Below, piece by piece: positions 11,291-22,492 of a stretch of 64,000 nucleotides of DNA. Made by a program: the position numbers and the translations under genes. The notes below the pieces were generated by a model, which saw only the letters and a list, made by a program, of their open reading frames with translations, was not told the origin of the DNA and ran no database searches. Each line of letters starts with the position of its first letter. Within the stretch, counting starts at the first letter, position 1. The stretch spans positions 221,270,752-221,334,751 of the forward strand of contig CAKMRJ010005745.1 in the NCBI GenBank assembly GCA_928212115.1. Reading direction: 5' to 3'. The stretch comes from Lactuca virosa. Taxonomy: Eukaryota > Streptophyta > Magnoliopsida > Asterales > Asteraceae.

Positions 11291-11958
11291 GATAAAAGGT
11301 GGGCGAATGGCTATACACACCATGCAACCCAGTCACTGCAACTACCTCCACCTCTATGCTTGTACCAAATGTATGACAGCGAAATTGTGTTGTCAACGAC
11401 TTTTGTAGGATTCACACCAAATTCTTTTGAAAGTCTTGTAGATATTCCAAATAAAACAATAGAATACCATAAATAATATCTTTCTTTTTCTTAAGACAAT
11501 TCTGTTATGGTTCAAGTTATTGATGATAAAAATCAAAAAGATCAAAATAACATTTTAAGATGTCAAAAATAGTTTTCTAAAGTAAAAGAGTGCAAATTGT
11601 AAAAGTAATTAACTTTTAACTTTTAATATATAGTTAATATTATATATTAAATAAAAACTAATTATTAATAGTGAGCTAGACTTTTTTTTGTTTGGGGGGG
11701 GGGGGGGGGGGGTGGGGGGGGGGGGGGTGTTTGAACTTATTGAACTTTTTTTTAAAATATTTTCTAAAGCTATGTATCATAACGTCAAATAATTGATTGA
11801 AAAGAGTCCAAACGAAATCGCGTAGGCATTTGGCAAGACTTGATCGTGGACTGTAGGAAGACCTTAGACTTATTTTTCCCATTTCAAGGATTTGTTCACA
11901 TTGAAATATCGTAATTCCTCAACAATTTTGATTTTTTTTTCTAACCGTCCATTTTACC
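11291..11958. other. Intergenic repeat remnants
   Basis: The left part continues the sequence interrupted by the hAT MITE. After about 11,500 the AT-rich dispersed repeat resumes (for example TCAAAATAACATTTTAA and TATATAGTTAATATTA), with a G-tract at 11,694. No coding sequence seen. Confidence 0.4.
11694..11727 (+). repeat. Poly-G tract (G19-T-G14)
   Basis: Nineteen G, one T, fourteen G, in otherwise AT-rich sequence. It could fold as a G-quadruplex, or be inflated by sequencing error. Confidence 0.85.
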
Positions 11959-11999
11959 GATAGTATTCATTATTATCGTATAAATATTTGGCACCATAT

Positions 12000-14400
12000 A
12001 ACAACAATGAATGTTATAAACTATAAAGCCCAAAGGGTGAAGACACCAACAAGGATGGAGGACGTCATGTACAATATCACAACAAAATATAGTAGTAAAC
12101 AAGCAACAACATCATTCATTGCATTAATAATATAATTTCATACAAGTGTGTTCTGTAAAGTTATAAGACACCAAAAATGTAAATCAAAATATGATATGAG
12201 TCTCGAACGTGCTCCATCTTCTCAAAAGTCTGGCATCGGTACCTGCCTACTGATGACCTGAGAATACAAGTTATTTTGAAAGAGTTTATCAACTTTAAAG
12301 CTGGTGAGATCATAAGTATGTTAGTGTCATTGTTTGTATGAAAATGTTTGTAAGTTTTGATGTATAAGTTTGTAAAGGTTTGTAGTAAATGTTTGTATCT
12401 CCTAGAAAATCCTATATTTTCTACTAAACGTAGCCTTCTACCAAGGCATCAAATGTCATGTATGTTTGTTTCTTGTAAAAGTGTGTATTTTCCCAAGTAT
12501 GACTATCATTAACAAAAAATATAGTTTTACATTATCTTTTATGTGAAAAGATCACAATGTGAATGCAATGGGAGAATAATAAAGTACTATAGTGTTGTAT
12601 TATAGTAACTACTGATGTACTACTTACCTTAAACCAATTGTTATTTAAAGTAACATGTGATATGCCTGTACCATACTACCGACTAAAACACGACGATGAA
12701 AGACGTCGGAAGAAATGACATTTGGCACCCGTAGACTTACAAGTCCCACTGTAGCGAGCAGCAAGGTGTAGGATAGTCAATCCAGTATAGATCTATACAC
12801 AAATTCAACGCTCTCCTTCTAGGAGACTCTGGATACAAAACGAGCCATGACAGGTGATGCAATGCCCCGTTACGTGGCTCACATTTCTGTTGTAATGTTC
12901 TTGTATATGTATTGTATGTACTAGTGTAATGTATGTTCTCTCTGTCTAGTATGCTCTGTTTGTTTCTCATCATAGTATGCTTTATCTGTATGTTATTGTT
13001 TGTTTCTCATCATAGTATTCTCTATCTGTATGTTATTGTTTGTTTCTCATCATAGTATTCTCTATCTGTATATTATTGACTCATGTATGAACTGACTCAT
13101 TGTATGTTTCATTGTTCTAGTAATAGTATTAGTAACTTCCTAAACTATACCTATTATAGTTTACTAGTAATGTTGTTTGTATGAATGCACATGATTGTGT
13201 ACCCTTACTACCCAAAGGCACTGAACTGAATGAAAGAACTTTTATATCTATACACATATACATAATGTATAACTAAGATTCAAACGACCTTCGGACAAAT
13301 AACCGATACCCTAAGTCCACAACCAAACAAGGAACAGGAAGCAAGGCGAACTATCAGTCCTAAGTCCTTTCAATCCTACTTATATAACTATATCTATATA
13401 GATATGCACTTGACAAAGTATAAGTTTAAAAGAGTTTGAATAGAAAGTATTTAACATGTAAAAGTATTTGATAACCATTTTGAAGTAGTTTGTTTGTTTA
13501 AAACAGCTAATTGAATAGCAAATCCTTTGTTTGACAGTTATTAATCACATGTGATTGATATAATAACTATAATGTTTCAACTTGTATTCCCCCCCCCCAT
13601 AAAAGGTATATTAAGGGGTATGAACTCACCTGTAGTGAGTGGTTTGGATGAACGGATGGTATAGGATGCTAAGTGTCAAGTGAAGACTTGAGCACACACA
13701 CACAGAGATCCTATTTAACATATAATGACACATATATGTATCTAATTAGTCATTTAACAACTAACTAACCAAGTAAAGACACCCTAGGACATGGAAAACA
13801 CTTTGATTCAAGTGCTAGGAGTACCAAAGGGTTGCATCTAAGGGTTGTAGGGCCTCACTTAGGAGTTTACGGCCCAAATGGTAACACCATGTGAGTTTAC
13901 GGCCCATGGGTTTATGGCCCAATGAGTTTACGGCCGTAAACTCATGGTAAGTAGTACCATTTTGTGCTTTAAGGTCTTACAAGTCATTTAGAAGGGTTCT
14001 AAGTTCAATTCTAAGCCTTAGGAAGGAAGGGTGGCACATATGCACCCTTAACTAGTGTTTACGGCCCAAGGTGATTGCCTTGGCCGTAAACACCATTTGT
14101 TCTTGTTTCTTTTGATGTTTAAGGTCCTAAACTCTTCTTGGAAGTGATCTAGACTTAGTTCCAAGGCTTTGGAAGGGACTAGGGCTCATATTGCCTCATA
14201 TATTAGTGTTTACGGCCCAAGGAGATTGCCTTGGCCATAAACACCTTATGATCTTGTGTTCTTCATGTTTCCTAGGTGTAATCTAAGTGATTCAAGCACA
14301 CAACAAGCTAAGGTAAGAGTACTTACAATATAGAAGCTTGTAAAGGTGTTTAAAGTCCAAGAACACTAGTGTGTGTTATTGGTGTTCTTGGTGAAATGAA
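12000..14400 (-). mobile_element. LTR-like non-coding repeat rich in GGCCGTAAAC palindromes
   Basis: Non-coding sequence with repeated GTTTACGGCC and GGCCGTAAAC motifs between 13,860 and 14,250, some arranged as GAGTTTACGGCCGTAAACTC, which is a perfect palindrome. There is also a C homopolymer (about 13,590-13,599) and a motif read on the minus strand as CTACAGGTGAGTTCATACCCC. The style resembles the long LTRs of plant Gypsy elements read in antisense, but I found no PBS, PPT or TSD, so assignment and orientation are tentative. ORFs here are short and unconvincing. Confidence 0.35.
12958..13078. repeat. 40 bp tandem repeat, three units
   Basis: TGTTTCTCATCATAGTAT recurs at 12,961, 13,001 and 13,041, a 40 bp period with few differences. 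The inverted copy is near 24,250-24,372. Confidence 0.85.
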
Positions 14401-14435
14401 GAACACTTGAAGATCTATCAAAATGAAGAGATTTC

Positions 14436-14837
14436 ATGGATCCTATTTTACCACAACACTTTACCACTAACATGGAACACCCAAGAAGAAGACATTCTGA
14501 TACGTGCTTGGATTACCATCATAAAAGAAGCTTATCCGCAAGGTCCCCACAGTGTCGTATTGGTTCTTTTTGGAGTCGCGTCTTTCACTTGTTTCATTAT
14601 GAAATGGGTCGAGGTTATTACCAGACCAAAAAATATGTAAAATTAAAAATGTTACAAGTGAAACAACACGTGAAGCACTTTCATAGAATTCATAGCAAGA
14701 TCGAAAATGCACGTCCGGATGAGGAAGAACAAACAATTTTACTGGCGGCTATGGAGCTATTTCGTTTGGAATCTAACGGTAGAGAGTTTGTCAATGTTGA
14801 TTCTTGGAATGTTATGAAGAATCTACCTTATTTTTAA
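14436..14837 (+). CDS. SANT/trihelix-like protein, copy 1
   Basis: A 133-codon frame from ATG at 14,436. An overlapping frame (14,407-14,640) encodes LTWNTQEEDILIRAWITI, the WTxEEDxxLIxAW start of a Myb/SANT-like domain, and the 14,436 frame continues it with RIGSFWSRVFHLFHYEMGRG, as in proteins of the GST-T3-like/NAM-associated class that accompany plant Harbinger and some MULE elements. The domain is therefore split by a frameshift near 14,530. The C-terminal half is charged (RPDEEEQTILLAAMELFRLE) and ends WNVMKNLPYF. Such proteins usually bind DNA; the function of this one is unknown. It lies upstream of and convergent with a minus-strand GRF ORF. The frameshift makes it a probable pseudogene, though its translation is identical in all three copies. 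Confidence 0.6.
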   Translation: MDPILPQHFTTNMEHPRRRHSDTCLDYHHKRSLSARSPQCRIGSFWSRVFHLFHYEMGRGYYQTKKYVKLKMLQVKQHVKHFHRIHSKIENARPDEEEQTILLAAMELFRLESNGREFVNVDSWNVMKNLPYF

Positions 14838-15181
14838 TTATATTCCAATCACAAATGAAATTTGTTTTGTAGCTTAAATTCTACGGTAGGGAGCTTATCT
14901 ATGTTAGAACTTCCATTCCTTAAGTCTAATTTCTATCTGAAGAAATAAATATTTGATATTCCAGAAATCATGTTTGTTTTATCTGTTACTCAACGCAATG
15001 TTTCTGTCTGCTAATTTTTACTATTTTATTTGTAAACAACATGTGTTCTACAGTTAAACGAAATCAGAAAAAAGAATAGATTACAACTTGTACAAAACAA
15101 TATTAAAAGGATAGCACAACAAGTTACCATAGATGGAAACACAAACCATTACAAATAATAACATACATTACATTTTACATT

Positions 15182-15535
15182 TTACAACTTGTAGTCAACA
15201 ACACCAAAAAAGAAAATCCAACTACAAAGTAACGCTATCTTCAAGTGCAGTATTTTGCTTTGAAGCTTCTTCTTCGATTGAGCTAAGTTAGAAATTACCA
15301 ACGAATTATTGTCTTTTGCATCATCCACCCAACAAATAAACCCAGACTGTGGTGGCTGATAAATAAATATCAAAAAAATTATGTATATTGTGTAAATATT
15401 CACTAAAAAATTATAATATAAATAAGAGGACAACCCAAATACCTCTTTAGGACAAGCGTAAAATAACCGTCCAGGGTTGTTGGTAGTTCTTGAGGTCCTT
15501 ATAATACCTTGAGCCCCACAATTGCAAATTGTCAT
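15182..15535 (-). CDS. GRF zinc-finger protein with C-terminal membrane segment, copy 1a
   Basis: The frame begins MTICNCGAQGIIRTSRTTNN, then NPGRLFYACP, the conserved first half of a GRF zinc finger. The second half, SGFICWVDDAKDN, follows after an intervening stretch with GTATTTGGG at its start and CCACCACAG at its end that reads like an intron (about 80-90 bp). Spliced, it gives a compact GRF domain, a short charged linker with heptad-like leucines, and a hydrophobic C-terminal segment (LKIALLCSWIFFFGVV). GRF fingers bind single-stranded nucleic acid in better-known proteins. This small plant architecture is common near transposons; the role here is unknown. Confidence 0.6.
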   Translation of the reverse strand: MTICNCGAQGIIRTSRTTNNPGRLFYACPKEVFGLSSYLYYNFLVNIYTIYIIFLIFIYQPPQSGFICWVDDAKDNNSLVISNLAQSKKKLQSKILHLKIALLCSWIFFFGVVDYKL

Positions 15536-15721
15536 TTCTTTGGTTTATAAATATGTAAGAGTATTTGGTTTACATATGTTTAGTAATCTAACTATGTTAA
15601 TGTTAAATAATTGTATTTGAATGAGTTTAATGTCAAGTAAATGTATTTTAATGAGTAATTTATTTCCAACAGTAAAGTAGATACCTATGATGTGTTTTAA
15701 TGTTAAATCATTTATTTCCCC

Positions 15722-15850
15722 ACAATGTCGTATTGGTTGTTTTTGGAGTCGCGTCTTTCACTTGTTTCATTATGAAATGGGTCGAGGTTATTACCGGACA
15801 AAAAAAGATGTAAAATTAAAAATGTTACAAGTCAAACGACATGTCTGCTA
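15722..15850 (+). pseudogene. Truncated SANT fragment
   Basis: CAATGTCGTATTGGTTGTTT through AAATGTTACAAGTCAAAC repeats about 130 bp of the SANT ORF at 14,550-14,680 with several substitutions. It shows that the SANT plus GRF block was tandemly duplicated before the larger rearrangement. The rest of the ORF is missing. Confidence 0.75.
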
Positions 15851-16014
15851 ATTTTGACAATTTTATTTGTAAACAACATGTGTTCTACAGTTAAACGAAA
15901 TAAAAAAAATAGATTACAACTTGTACAAAACAATATGAAAAGGATAGCACAACAAGTTACCATAGATGGAAACATAAACCATTACAAATAATAACATACA
16001 TTACATTTTACATT

Positions 16015-16371
16015 TTACAACTTGTAGACAACAACACAAAAAAAGAAAATCCAACTACAAAGTAACGCTATCTTCAAGTGCAGTATTTTACTTTGAAGCT
16101 TCTTCTTCGATCGAGCTAAGTTAGAAATTATCAACGAATTATTGTCTTTTGCATCATCCACCCAACAAATAAACCCAGACTGTGGTGGCTGATGAATAAA
16201 TATCAAAAAAATTATGTATATTCTGTAAATATTCACTAATAAATTATAATATAGATAATTAGAGGATAACCCAAATACCTCTTTAGGACAAGCGCAAAAT
16301 AACCGTCCACGGTTGTTGGTAGTTCTTGAGGTCCTTATAATACCTTGAGCCCCACAACTGCAAATTGTCAT
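16015..16371 (-). CDS. GRF zinc-finger protein, copy 1b
   Basis: A tandem paralogue of 15,182-15,535, about 835 bp away, with the same N-terminal GRF half, the same putative intron and the same hydrophobic C-terminus. Differences include CSCG for CNCG and RGRLFCACP for PGRLFYACP. The zinc-binding pattern is retained. It follows the truncated SANT fragment, so each GRF gene sits downstream of and opposite to a SANT sequence. Confidence 0.55.
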   Translation of the reverse strand: MTICSCGAQGIIRTSRTTNNRGRLFCACPKEVFGLSSNYLYYNLLVNIYRIYIIFLIFIHQPPQSGFICWVDDAKDNNSLIISNLARSKKKLQSKILHLKIALLCSWIFFFCVVVYKL

Positions 16372-16449
16372 TTCTTTGGTTTATGAGAAGTAAATTTTTA
16401 TTAGTGTTGACAGGTAAATATATCTTCAATTATATACTACCATTAGACT

Positions 16450-16862
16450 ACTATTTTATAAGTATTGACTACTGTCTACTAGCATTTAACTACTAGTTTA
16501 TGTGTTGTCTTATCGTACAGTGAATTTCGGACATATGATTGTAATTTGAGTACTGTGTTATAGGTATTGACTATTGTCTACTAGAATTTGACTACTAGTT
16601 TATGTGTTGTCTTATCGTACAGTGAATTTCAGACACATGATTGTAATTTGACTACTATTTTATAAGTATTGAATACTGTCTACTAGCATTTGACTACTAC
16701 TTTATGTGTTGTCTTATCGTACAATGAATTTCGGACATATGATTGTAATTTGACTACTATTTTATAAGTATTGAATACTGTCTACTAGCATTTGACTACT
16801 AGTTTATGTGTTGTCTTATCGTACAATGAATTTCGGACATATGATTGTAATTTGACTACTGT
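16450..16862 (+). repeat. 102 bp tandem array containing TTTGACTAC
   Basis: TCTTATCG recurs at 16,508, 16,610, 16,712 and 16,814, an exact 102 bp period over four units. Each unit holds ATTTGACTACT, a CTACTAG motif and GAATTTCGGACA. It lies between the GRF ORF and the MULE-like gene, where subterminal transposon repeats might be expected. Confidence 0.92.
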
Positions 16863-17095
16863 GGCTGATAAATAAATATCAAACAATATCCATTATTGTA
16901 AGTTATCTGACAATTTGAATACTCTTTTACATTATTTGACTACTGTTTTACATACTTTGACTACTTTCTACCCTGCATAATGTATTCTTATTTCGAAATG
17001 ACTACTCTAAAAACGAATAATTACCCCTGCATTCAATTTGAAATGAAATCCATTTATAGTGGACACCTTATTCATTAAACATACCAATTGGCAAA

Positions 17096-18416
17096 ATGAG
17101 TGGATTCAATGAGGTATACAAAAAAAGTTTTTCCAACCTACCAATATTCTTTCATAATCTTGAAAGAACAAATCGTAACTCTTTCACAATCATTAAGAAA
17201 GATATGAGAGACCGGTTTCAATTTTGTTTTGTCGCATTAGGATGCGTGGTATGTCCTTCTCTATACTAAGTTATTAGTTATTACAAGTTCATATTTGCCT
17301 AATGTTGGTATCGTTTCTTACAGATTACTACCTTTCTCACATCCATGATACCAACAATATTTGTTGGTCATGTACCCCTTATTGGGGCCAACATAACGAC
17401 AATGTATGTTGCTCTTGCTTTGGATGGTAATCATGAACCCTTGATCATAGCATTCGCTTTGGGAAGCATAGACTGTGACGAGGCTTGGATTTGGTTCATG
17501 AGAAGGTTAAAAGAATGCTTAGGTGACACTATTAAAGTTGGTTTCATAAGCCATATGTCTGATTCCGTAGACTACGCCATTCAGGGGGTATACCCAGATT
17601 CATATCATGGGCATTCTTGTAAAAATATAGCCGATAAAGTTAGGGCTTCCACATCAAGTACCGTTGTGGAATAGTTGTTCTGGAAGACATGCAAAACTTA
17701 TAGTGTGTCTGAATTTTATGTTTGTTTGAACAAATTAACAAATTAGGTTAATGGGAATGATCTTCACTGGCTTGAAAATATTGCAATTGCAAATTGGGCT
17801 CGAGCCCTTTTTTCGTAAAGTCCGTTTCAATGTGAAATATATCAGCATTCCGATTGGATTGAATTGGCTAACAACAAACACGCACGAGTTACCAATAATG
17901 TCAATCATTGAAGTGGTCCATCAGTCGATACAAACAGTGTACGACTATCGAGCTGCATTCGGAGGTAATAAATATTTGTTATTTAACTTTTACCTTAATA
18001 TACCCCCTATTTGATTGTAACACAAATAATTTCACAGAGGGAATGCATGGTCATCTTACCCCTTATGCACAACACGTGCTTGAAAGAAGAATGAACCAGT
18101 CTAATGGTTATGAGGTTACACATATTGGTAGTGACAAATTTGAAGTGAGTTTAAATTTAACCATAGAAACGGTACAAGTTGAACGTGGTATTTGTACTTG
18201 CGGCAAATGGAAAAAATGCGGCATACCCTGTGAACATGGTATAACATCGCTAAGAAGACTTACAGTTGAAGAATATAACAATTGGTAAATTATAAGTTGA
18301 CTTATGCGGTGTATCGAAATGCATTCCAAGCTGAGGCGGTTAATCCTATTCCAATCCTTCTGCATTGGGAAATACCAGTTGAAAATATGGTCGTCTTACC
18401 ACCATTTGCACGTTAG
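17096..18416 (+). pseudogene. MULE-core/SWIM gene lacking catalytic Asp, copy 1
   Basis: The homologous stretch starts at ATG 17,096 with MSGFNEVYKKSFSNLPIFFH and has two apparent introns, 17,249-17,323 and 17,965-18,036, both GT-AG. Exon 2 encodes a MULE transposase core (YVALALDGNHEPLIIAFALG, WIWFMRRLKECLGDTIKVGF, YPDSYHGHSCK) and exon 3 a SWIM finger (CTCGKWKKCGIPCEHG). The usual IDG at the first catalytic Asp is FVGHVPLIG here, and the second (ISD) is FISHMSD. The N-terminal MuDR DNA-binding domain is absent. TAG at 17,672 and further stops near 17,750 break exon 2, and a 1-base deletion near 18,275 truncates exon 3. SWIM fingers bind DNA or protein; this copy is broken. Confidence 0.8.
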
Positions 18417-18652
18417 TAATATGTTAAGTTATCTTTATTATTAATGTTATGTTTATTTGTAATTCTAATTTCCTTTCAGTTTTTATGTTATATTTATTAT
18501 TAATGTTATGTTTATTTGTAATTCAAATTTCCATTCAGTTTTATGTTATTTTTATTAGTAATGTTATGTTTACTTGTAATTCTAATTTCCTTTCAGTTTT
18601 ATGTTATGTTTATTAATAACGTTATGTTTATTTGTAATTCTAATTTCTTTTC

Positions 18653-19185
18653 AAATCCGGATATTTTCTGATGAACAACTATGTACAAAGAACGTAACCA
18701 ACATATAAAACATGAAAATCAGACTTAAAAACATACTTTTATGGTAAGCTAAAAACGACAACTTATGTTATTTAATGTCGTTTTTAACAGCACGAAGCAT
18801 ACTTTAGAAGGTAAAACCAATGAGGTAACGATATCGGATTTGAAATCCGGATATTTTCCGACGAACAACTATGTACAAAGAACGTAACCAACATATAAAA
18901 CTTGAAAATCAGACTTAAAAATGTTATTTTATCGTAAGCTAAAAATGGCAACTTATGTTATTTTATGTCGTTTTTTATAGCACGAAGCATACTTTGGAGG
19001 GTAAAACCAATGATGTACCGATATCGGATTTGAAATCCGGATATTTTCCGACGAACAACTATGTAAAAACAACGTAACCAACATATAAAACATGAAAATC
19101 ACACTAAAAACATACTTTTATCGTAAGCTAACAATAGCAACTTATGTTATTTTATGTCGTTTTTAACAGCACGAACAAATGGATT
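18653..19185 (+). repeat. 190 bp tandem array, about 2.8 units
   Basis: AAATCCGGATATTTTC recurs at 18,653, 18,843 and 19,033. Each unit also holds CGTAACCAACATATAAAAC and TTATGTCGTTTTTAACAGCACGA. Related to the array at 34,025-34,675. Confidence 0.92.
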
Positions 19186-19190
19186 AGGTT

Positions 19191-19330
19191 ATGAAGGTAA
19201 ACATGCAACTTGTAAAAGCTTTCTTCATGCTCACTATCAGAGAAACTCATTTCGAATCAGTTACAAGAGACAGTTACCAATTACTTAGTGTACCTAAGGT
19301 TGTGGAGGTATGGGGCTTACCACATGATTA
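19191..19330 (-). pseudogene. Inverted fragment of MULE-like gene 5' end
   Basis: Minus-strand sequence equivalent to the start region of the gene at 34,893-36,240: the block AAAGCTTTCTTCATGCTCACTATCAG through GGGGCTTACCACATG matches 36,190-36,316 with few differences. Only the first exon's beginning and its upstream sequence remain. Confidence 0.75.
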
Positions 19331-19334
19331 TAAT

Positions 19335-19640
19335 TTGACTACTGTGTTTCAGACATTGACTACTGTCTACTAGTATTTAACTACTAGTTTATGTGTTGTC
19401 TTATCGTACAGTGAATTTCGGACACATCATTGCAATTTGACTACTGTGTTACAGGCATTGACTACTGTCTACTAGCATTTGACTACTACTTTAAGTGTTG
19501 TCTTATCGTATAGTGAATTTCGGGCACATGATTGTAATTTGACTACTGTGTTATAGCCATTGACTACTGTCTACTAGCATTTGACTACCACTACTGTGTT
19601 ATAGCCATTGACTACTGTTTACTAGCATTTTGATTACTAC
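19335..19640 (+). repeat. TTTGACTAC tandem repeats, diverged 102 bp type
   Basis: Further units related to the array at 16,450, with TTGACTACTGT(G/C)T and CTACTAGCATTTGACTAC, including a shortened unit near 19,560-19,630. Confidence 0.85.
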
Positions 19641-19672
19641 TTTATTCCTTTTAATATCATTTAAAGTGATTT

Positions 19673-21058
19673 ATGGAAAGACTTATCACTAAATTACTGT
19701 TTAACTCGTCAACATTAAAGATGAGTTTCTCATACAATGACCATGAAGAAAGCTTTACCAACTTGTCTGTTTACCTCCACAACATTCAACGTACAAATCC
19801 CCCTAGTTACACTTACATCAAAACCGATGTTTTGGATCGGTTTGAACTATGTTTTGTCGCTATTCGATGTGTGGTAATGTAATTTCGATTTGTTTATTTT
19901 TTGTGCTAAAAATATTTAAATTAGTTTGAAAACTAATAATTGTGTTGTACTAAGTATGAAATAGATCAACGCATTCTTAGGATGCATGCTTCCGGTCATC
20001 TTCATAGGCTGTGTTCGTATTCGAGGAGAGTATCTTAATTCAATGTTCGAAGTAGTTGCTATGGATGGAAACAACAACACTACGCCAATAGCATTTGGTA
20101 TCGGGTGGCAAATAATGTTTAACTCCTGCACTTGGTTCCTTATGAAGTTGAAGGATGCTATCAGAGAGGGTAGGGAAGTTGCGTTCATAACCAATATGGA
20201 CAATACCATTTCTTCTTTTGTGGGTCAGGTATTCCCTGAGGCTTATCATGGTTATTCGTTCTAAGAGTGTTTTGATTTATTGTCGCTTAAGAATTGGTCA
20301 AAGCACAAATTTAGACTACTTGTTCTTCCGTGCATGCAAAGCATATACCACGCAAGATTTTGAAAAATCATTTTCTAAGTTAAGTCATGCTGCACGTAAG
20401 GTTCTTGCCAACATCGGAAAAACGAAATGGGCACGGGCCTATTTCCCTAATATACGTTGAAATGTACTAAACATTAATATTCCAGAATTCCTATTGGTGT
20501 TATCGGTTACTCAACGCAATGTACCGATAATAACGCTAATTGATGCAATTGTTCAGTACATCCAACAGACGTTTGCAGAACGCAGTGTCGTGGAAGGTAA
20601 TTTAGAAAGTTTTTATAAACCATTAAAATATCCATAATTGACTATCCTTTTACTTTTCAGGGATGTTGAACACCGTATTTACCCCTTACGCAGAGATGGT
20701 CCTTCACAGGAGGATGCAAAAGTCTCTATGATGGAAAGCAACTAAAATTCCACCTGAGATCCCGTCTCCGTTCCCCTCTGATATTTTCCGAGTTTTTGAT
20801 CTAAAAAGAAGATGTGTTGTAGATCTTAATCGACACACATGTTCTTGAGGGAAATGGCACATTCTGGGTATAGCATGTGGTCATGCTATTGCTGCAGCAC
20901 GTTATACAAAAAACACAGAATTAACCGATATGGTTCAAATATATTATCTGGCTGATGTGTTTCAAACTACATACCAGACTAGAAATGTGAACGTTGTTCC
21001 CCCTGCATCTGAATGGGAAATACCAGAGCCGTTGAAGGTCGTTTTAATCCCTATGTAA
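19673..21058 (+). pseudogene. Second MULE-core/SWIM gene, copy 1
   Basis: A paralogue of 17,096-18,416 and of 34,893-36,240. Exon 1 includes HEESFTNLSVYLHNIQRTN; an intron follows CVV; exon 2 has LPVIFIGCVRIRGEYLNSMF, DGNNNTTPIAFGIG, EGREVAFITNMDNTISSF and YHGYSF. A later frame has FEKSFSKLSHAARKVLANIG and KWARAYFPNIR. Both canonical catalytic Asp positions are altered (IDG to IGC, ISD to ITN). A TAA follows GYSF, and the SWIM second cysteine is replaced by a stop (CS* before GKW). The end is SEWEIPEPLKVVLIPM then TAA at 21,058. Non-functional as it stands. Confidence 0.78.
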
Positions 21059-21545
21059 TCCTATTTTACTATTATTTGCTAATACTTTTCTTTTTAAATC
21101 GATATGGAGTAACCTGAGATTGTGGTTTTAATAAATGATGCAAGCGTATAATATTCGATGTGGAGTAACCTGAGATTGTGGTAATGAACATTTCTATTTT
21201 ACAAAACCATACTGTTTATATTACATTAGGTGGTAAAATCCAAAGAAATTGCATTGCAACATTTACTCTTCTTTAACAATTAATAGCATCTACAATATAT
21301 AGTTATTGTAAAATTAAAACAATATATTTATGTAAATTATACTACAATTTGACTACTCCTTCACATTATTTCACAACGGTTTCATAAATATTGACTACTA
21401 GTTTCTAGAGTGAATAATGTTTTGTCATTTCGAACAGTAAAATTGTCCTTTCAAACAGTACTTCTATGTTGGTCTCACCCTATTAATATGCAACTAACAT
21501 ACATCTTAAACGTGATACATTACAACATTCAAAAATTTAGAATGA

Positions 21546-21626
21546 ATTCATCTGAGTTCGGTGTTGGCATTGTGAAGAAGAAGATTTCTATGTTTGTTCC
21601 GATAACAACCCAATTCCGGAAGGCCC
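21546..21626 (+). pseudogene. Truncated start of coiled-coil ORF, copy 1
   Basis: Matches the region leading into 33,602-34,010 but is cut at 21,626-21,627 by the rearrangement junction, where sequence jumps to the inverted copy of 15,703. Confidence 0.85.
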
Positions 21627-21794
21627 ACATTAAAACACATCATAGGTATCTACTTTACTGTTGGAAATAAATTACTCATTAAAATACATTTACTTGACAT
21701 TAAACTCATTCAAATACAATTATTTAACATTAACATAGTTAGATTACTAAACATATGTAAACCAAATACTCTTACATATTTATAAACCAAAGAA

Positions 21795-22148
21795 ATGACA
21801 ATTTGCAATTGTGGGGCTCAAGGTATTATAAGGACCTCAAGAACTACCAACAACCCTGGACGGTTATTTTACGCTTGTCCTAAAGAGGTATTTGGGTTGT
21901 CCTCTTATTTATATTATAATTTTTTAGTGAATATTTACACAATATACATAATTTTTTTGATATTTATTTATCAGCCACCACAGTCTGGGTTTATTTGTTG
22001 GGTGGATGATGCAAAAGACAATAATTCGTTGGTAATTTCTAACTTAGCTCAATCGAAGAAGAAGCTTCAAAGCAAAATACTGCACTTGAAGATAGCGTTA
22101 CTTTGTAGTTGGATTTTCTTTTTTGGTGTTGTTGACTACAAGTTGTAA
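21795..22148 (+). CDS. GRF zinc-finger protein, inverted copy
   Basis: Same 117-codon translation as 15,182-15,535, in the inverted arm. The donor-like GTATTTGGG follows CCTAAAGAG and the acceptor-like CCACCACAG precedes TCTGGGTTT, so splicing would join the GRF halves. Confidence 0.6.
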   Translation: MTICNCGAQGIIRTSRTTNNPGRLFYACPKEVFGLSSYLYYNFLVNIYTIYIIFLIFIYQPPQSGFICWVDDAKDNNSLVISNLAQSKKKLQSKILHLKIALLCSWIFFFGVVDYKL

Positions 22149-22492
22149 AATGTAAAATGTAATGTATGTTATTATTTGTAATGGTTTGTGTTTCCATCTA
22201 TGGTAACTTGTTGTGCTATCCTTTTAATATTGTTTTGTACAAGTTGTAATCTATTCTTTTTTCTGATTTCGTTTAACTGTAGAACACATGTTGTTTACAA
22301 ATAAAATAGTAAAAATTAGCAGACAGAAACATTGCGTTGAGTAACAGATAAAACAAACATGATTTCTGGAATATCAAATATTTATTTCTTCAGATAGAAA
22401 TTAGACTTAAGGAATGGAAGTTCTAACATAGATAAGCTCCCTACCGTAGAATTTAAGCTACAAAACAAATTTCATTTGTGATTGGAATATAA

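Larger units (their letters stand above)
11959..15703 (+). repeat. Inverted-repeat arm, first copy
   Basis: A 3,745 bp segment present in reverse complement at 21,627-25,369. Paired coordinates sum to about 37,328-37,330 throughout, so indels are very few. Examples are the 133-codon SANT ORF (14,436-14,837 against 22,493-22,894) and the 117-codon GRF ORF, with identical translations. The portion from 13,350 rightwards occurs a third time, in direct orientation, from 25,364. Its outer part holds retrotransposon-like non-coding sequence and its inner part the SANT and GRF ORFs. Confidence 0.95.

Noticed and set aside
11676..11882. Minus-strand frame with a proline run
   Set aside because: The proline run is simply the poly-G tract read backwards.
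12737..12973. 78-codon frame and its copy at 24,355-24,645
   Set aside because: Sits in the LTR-like non-coding repeat over a 40 bp tandem array; length differs between copies and there is no recognisable domain.
14467..14736. 89-codon minus-strand frame in each SANT copy
   Set aside because: Antisense shadow of the SANT ORF; the plus strand gives the recognisable domain.
16450..16862. CRISPR-like regular array
   Set aside because: Units are contiguous 102 bp tandem repeats without unique spacers, in eukaryotic DNA.
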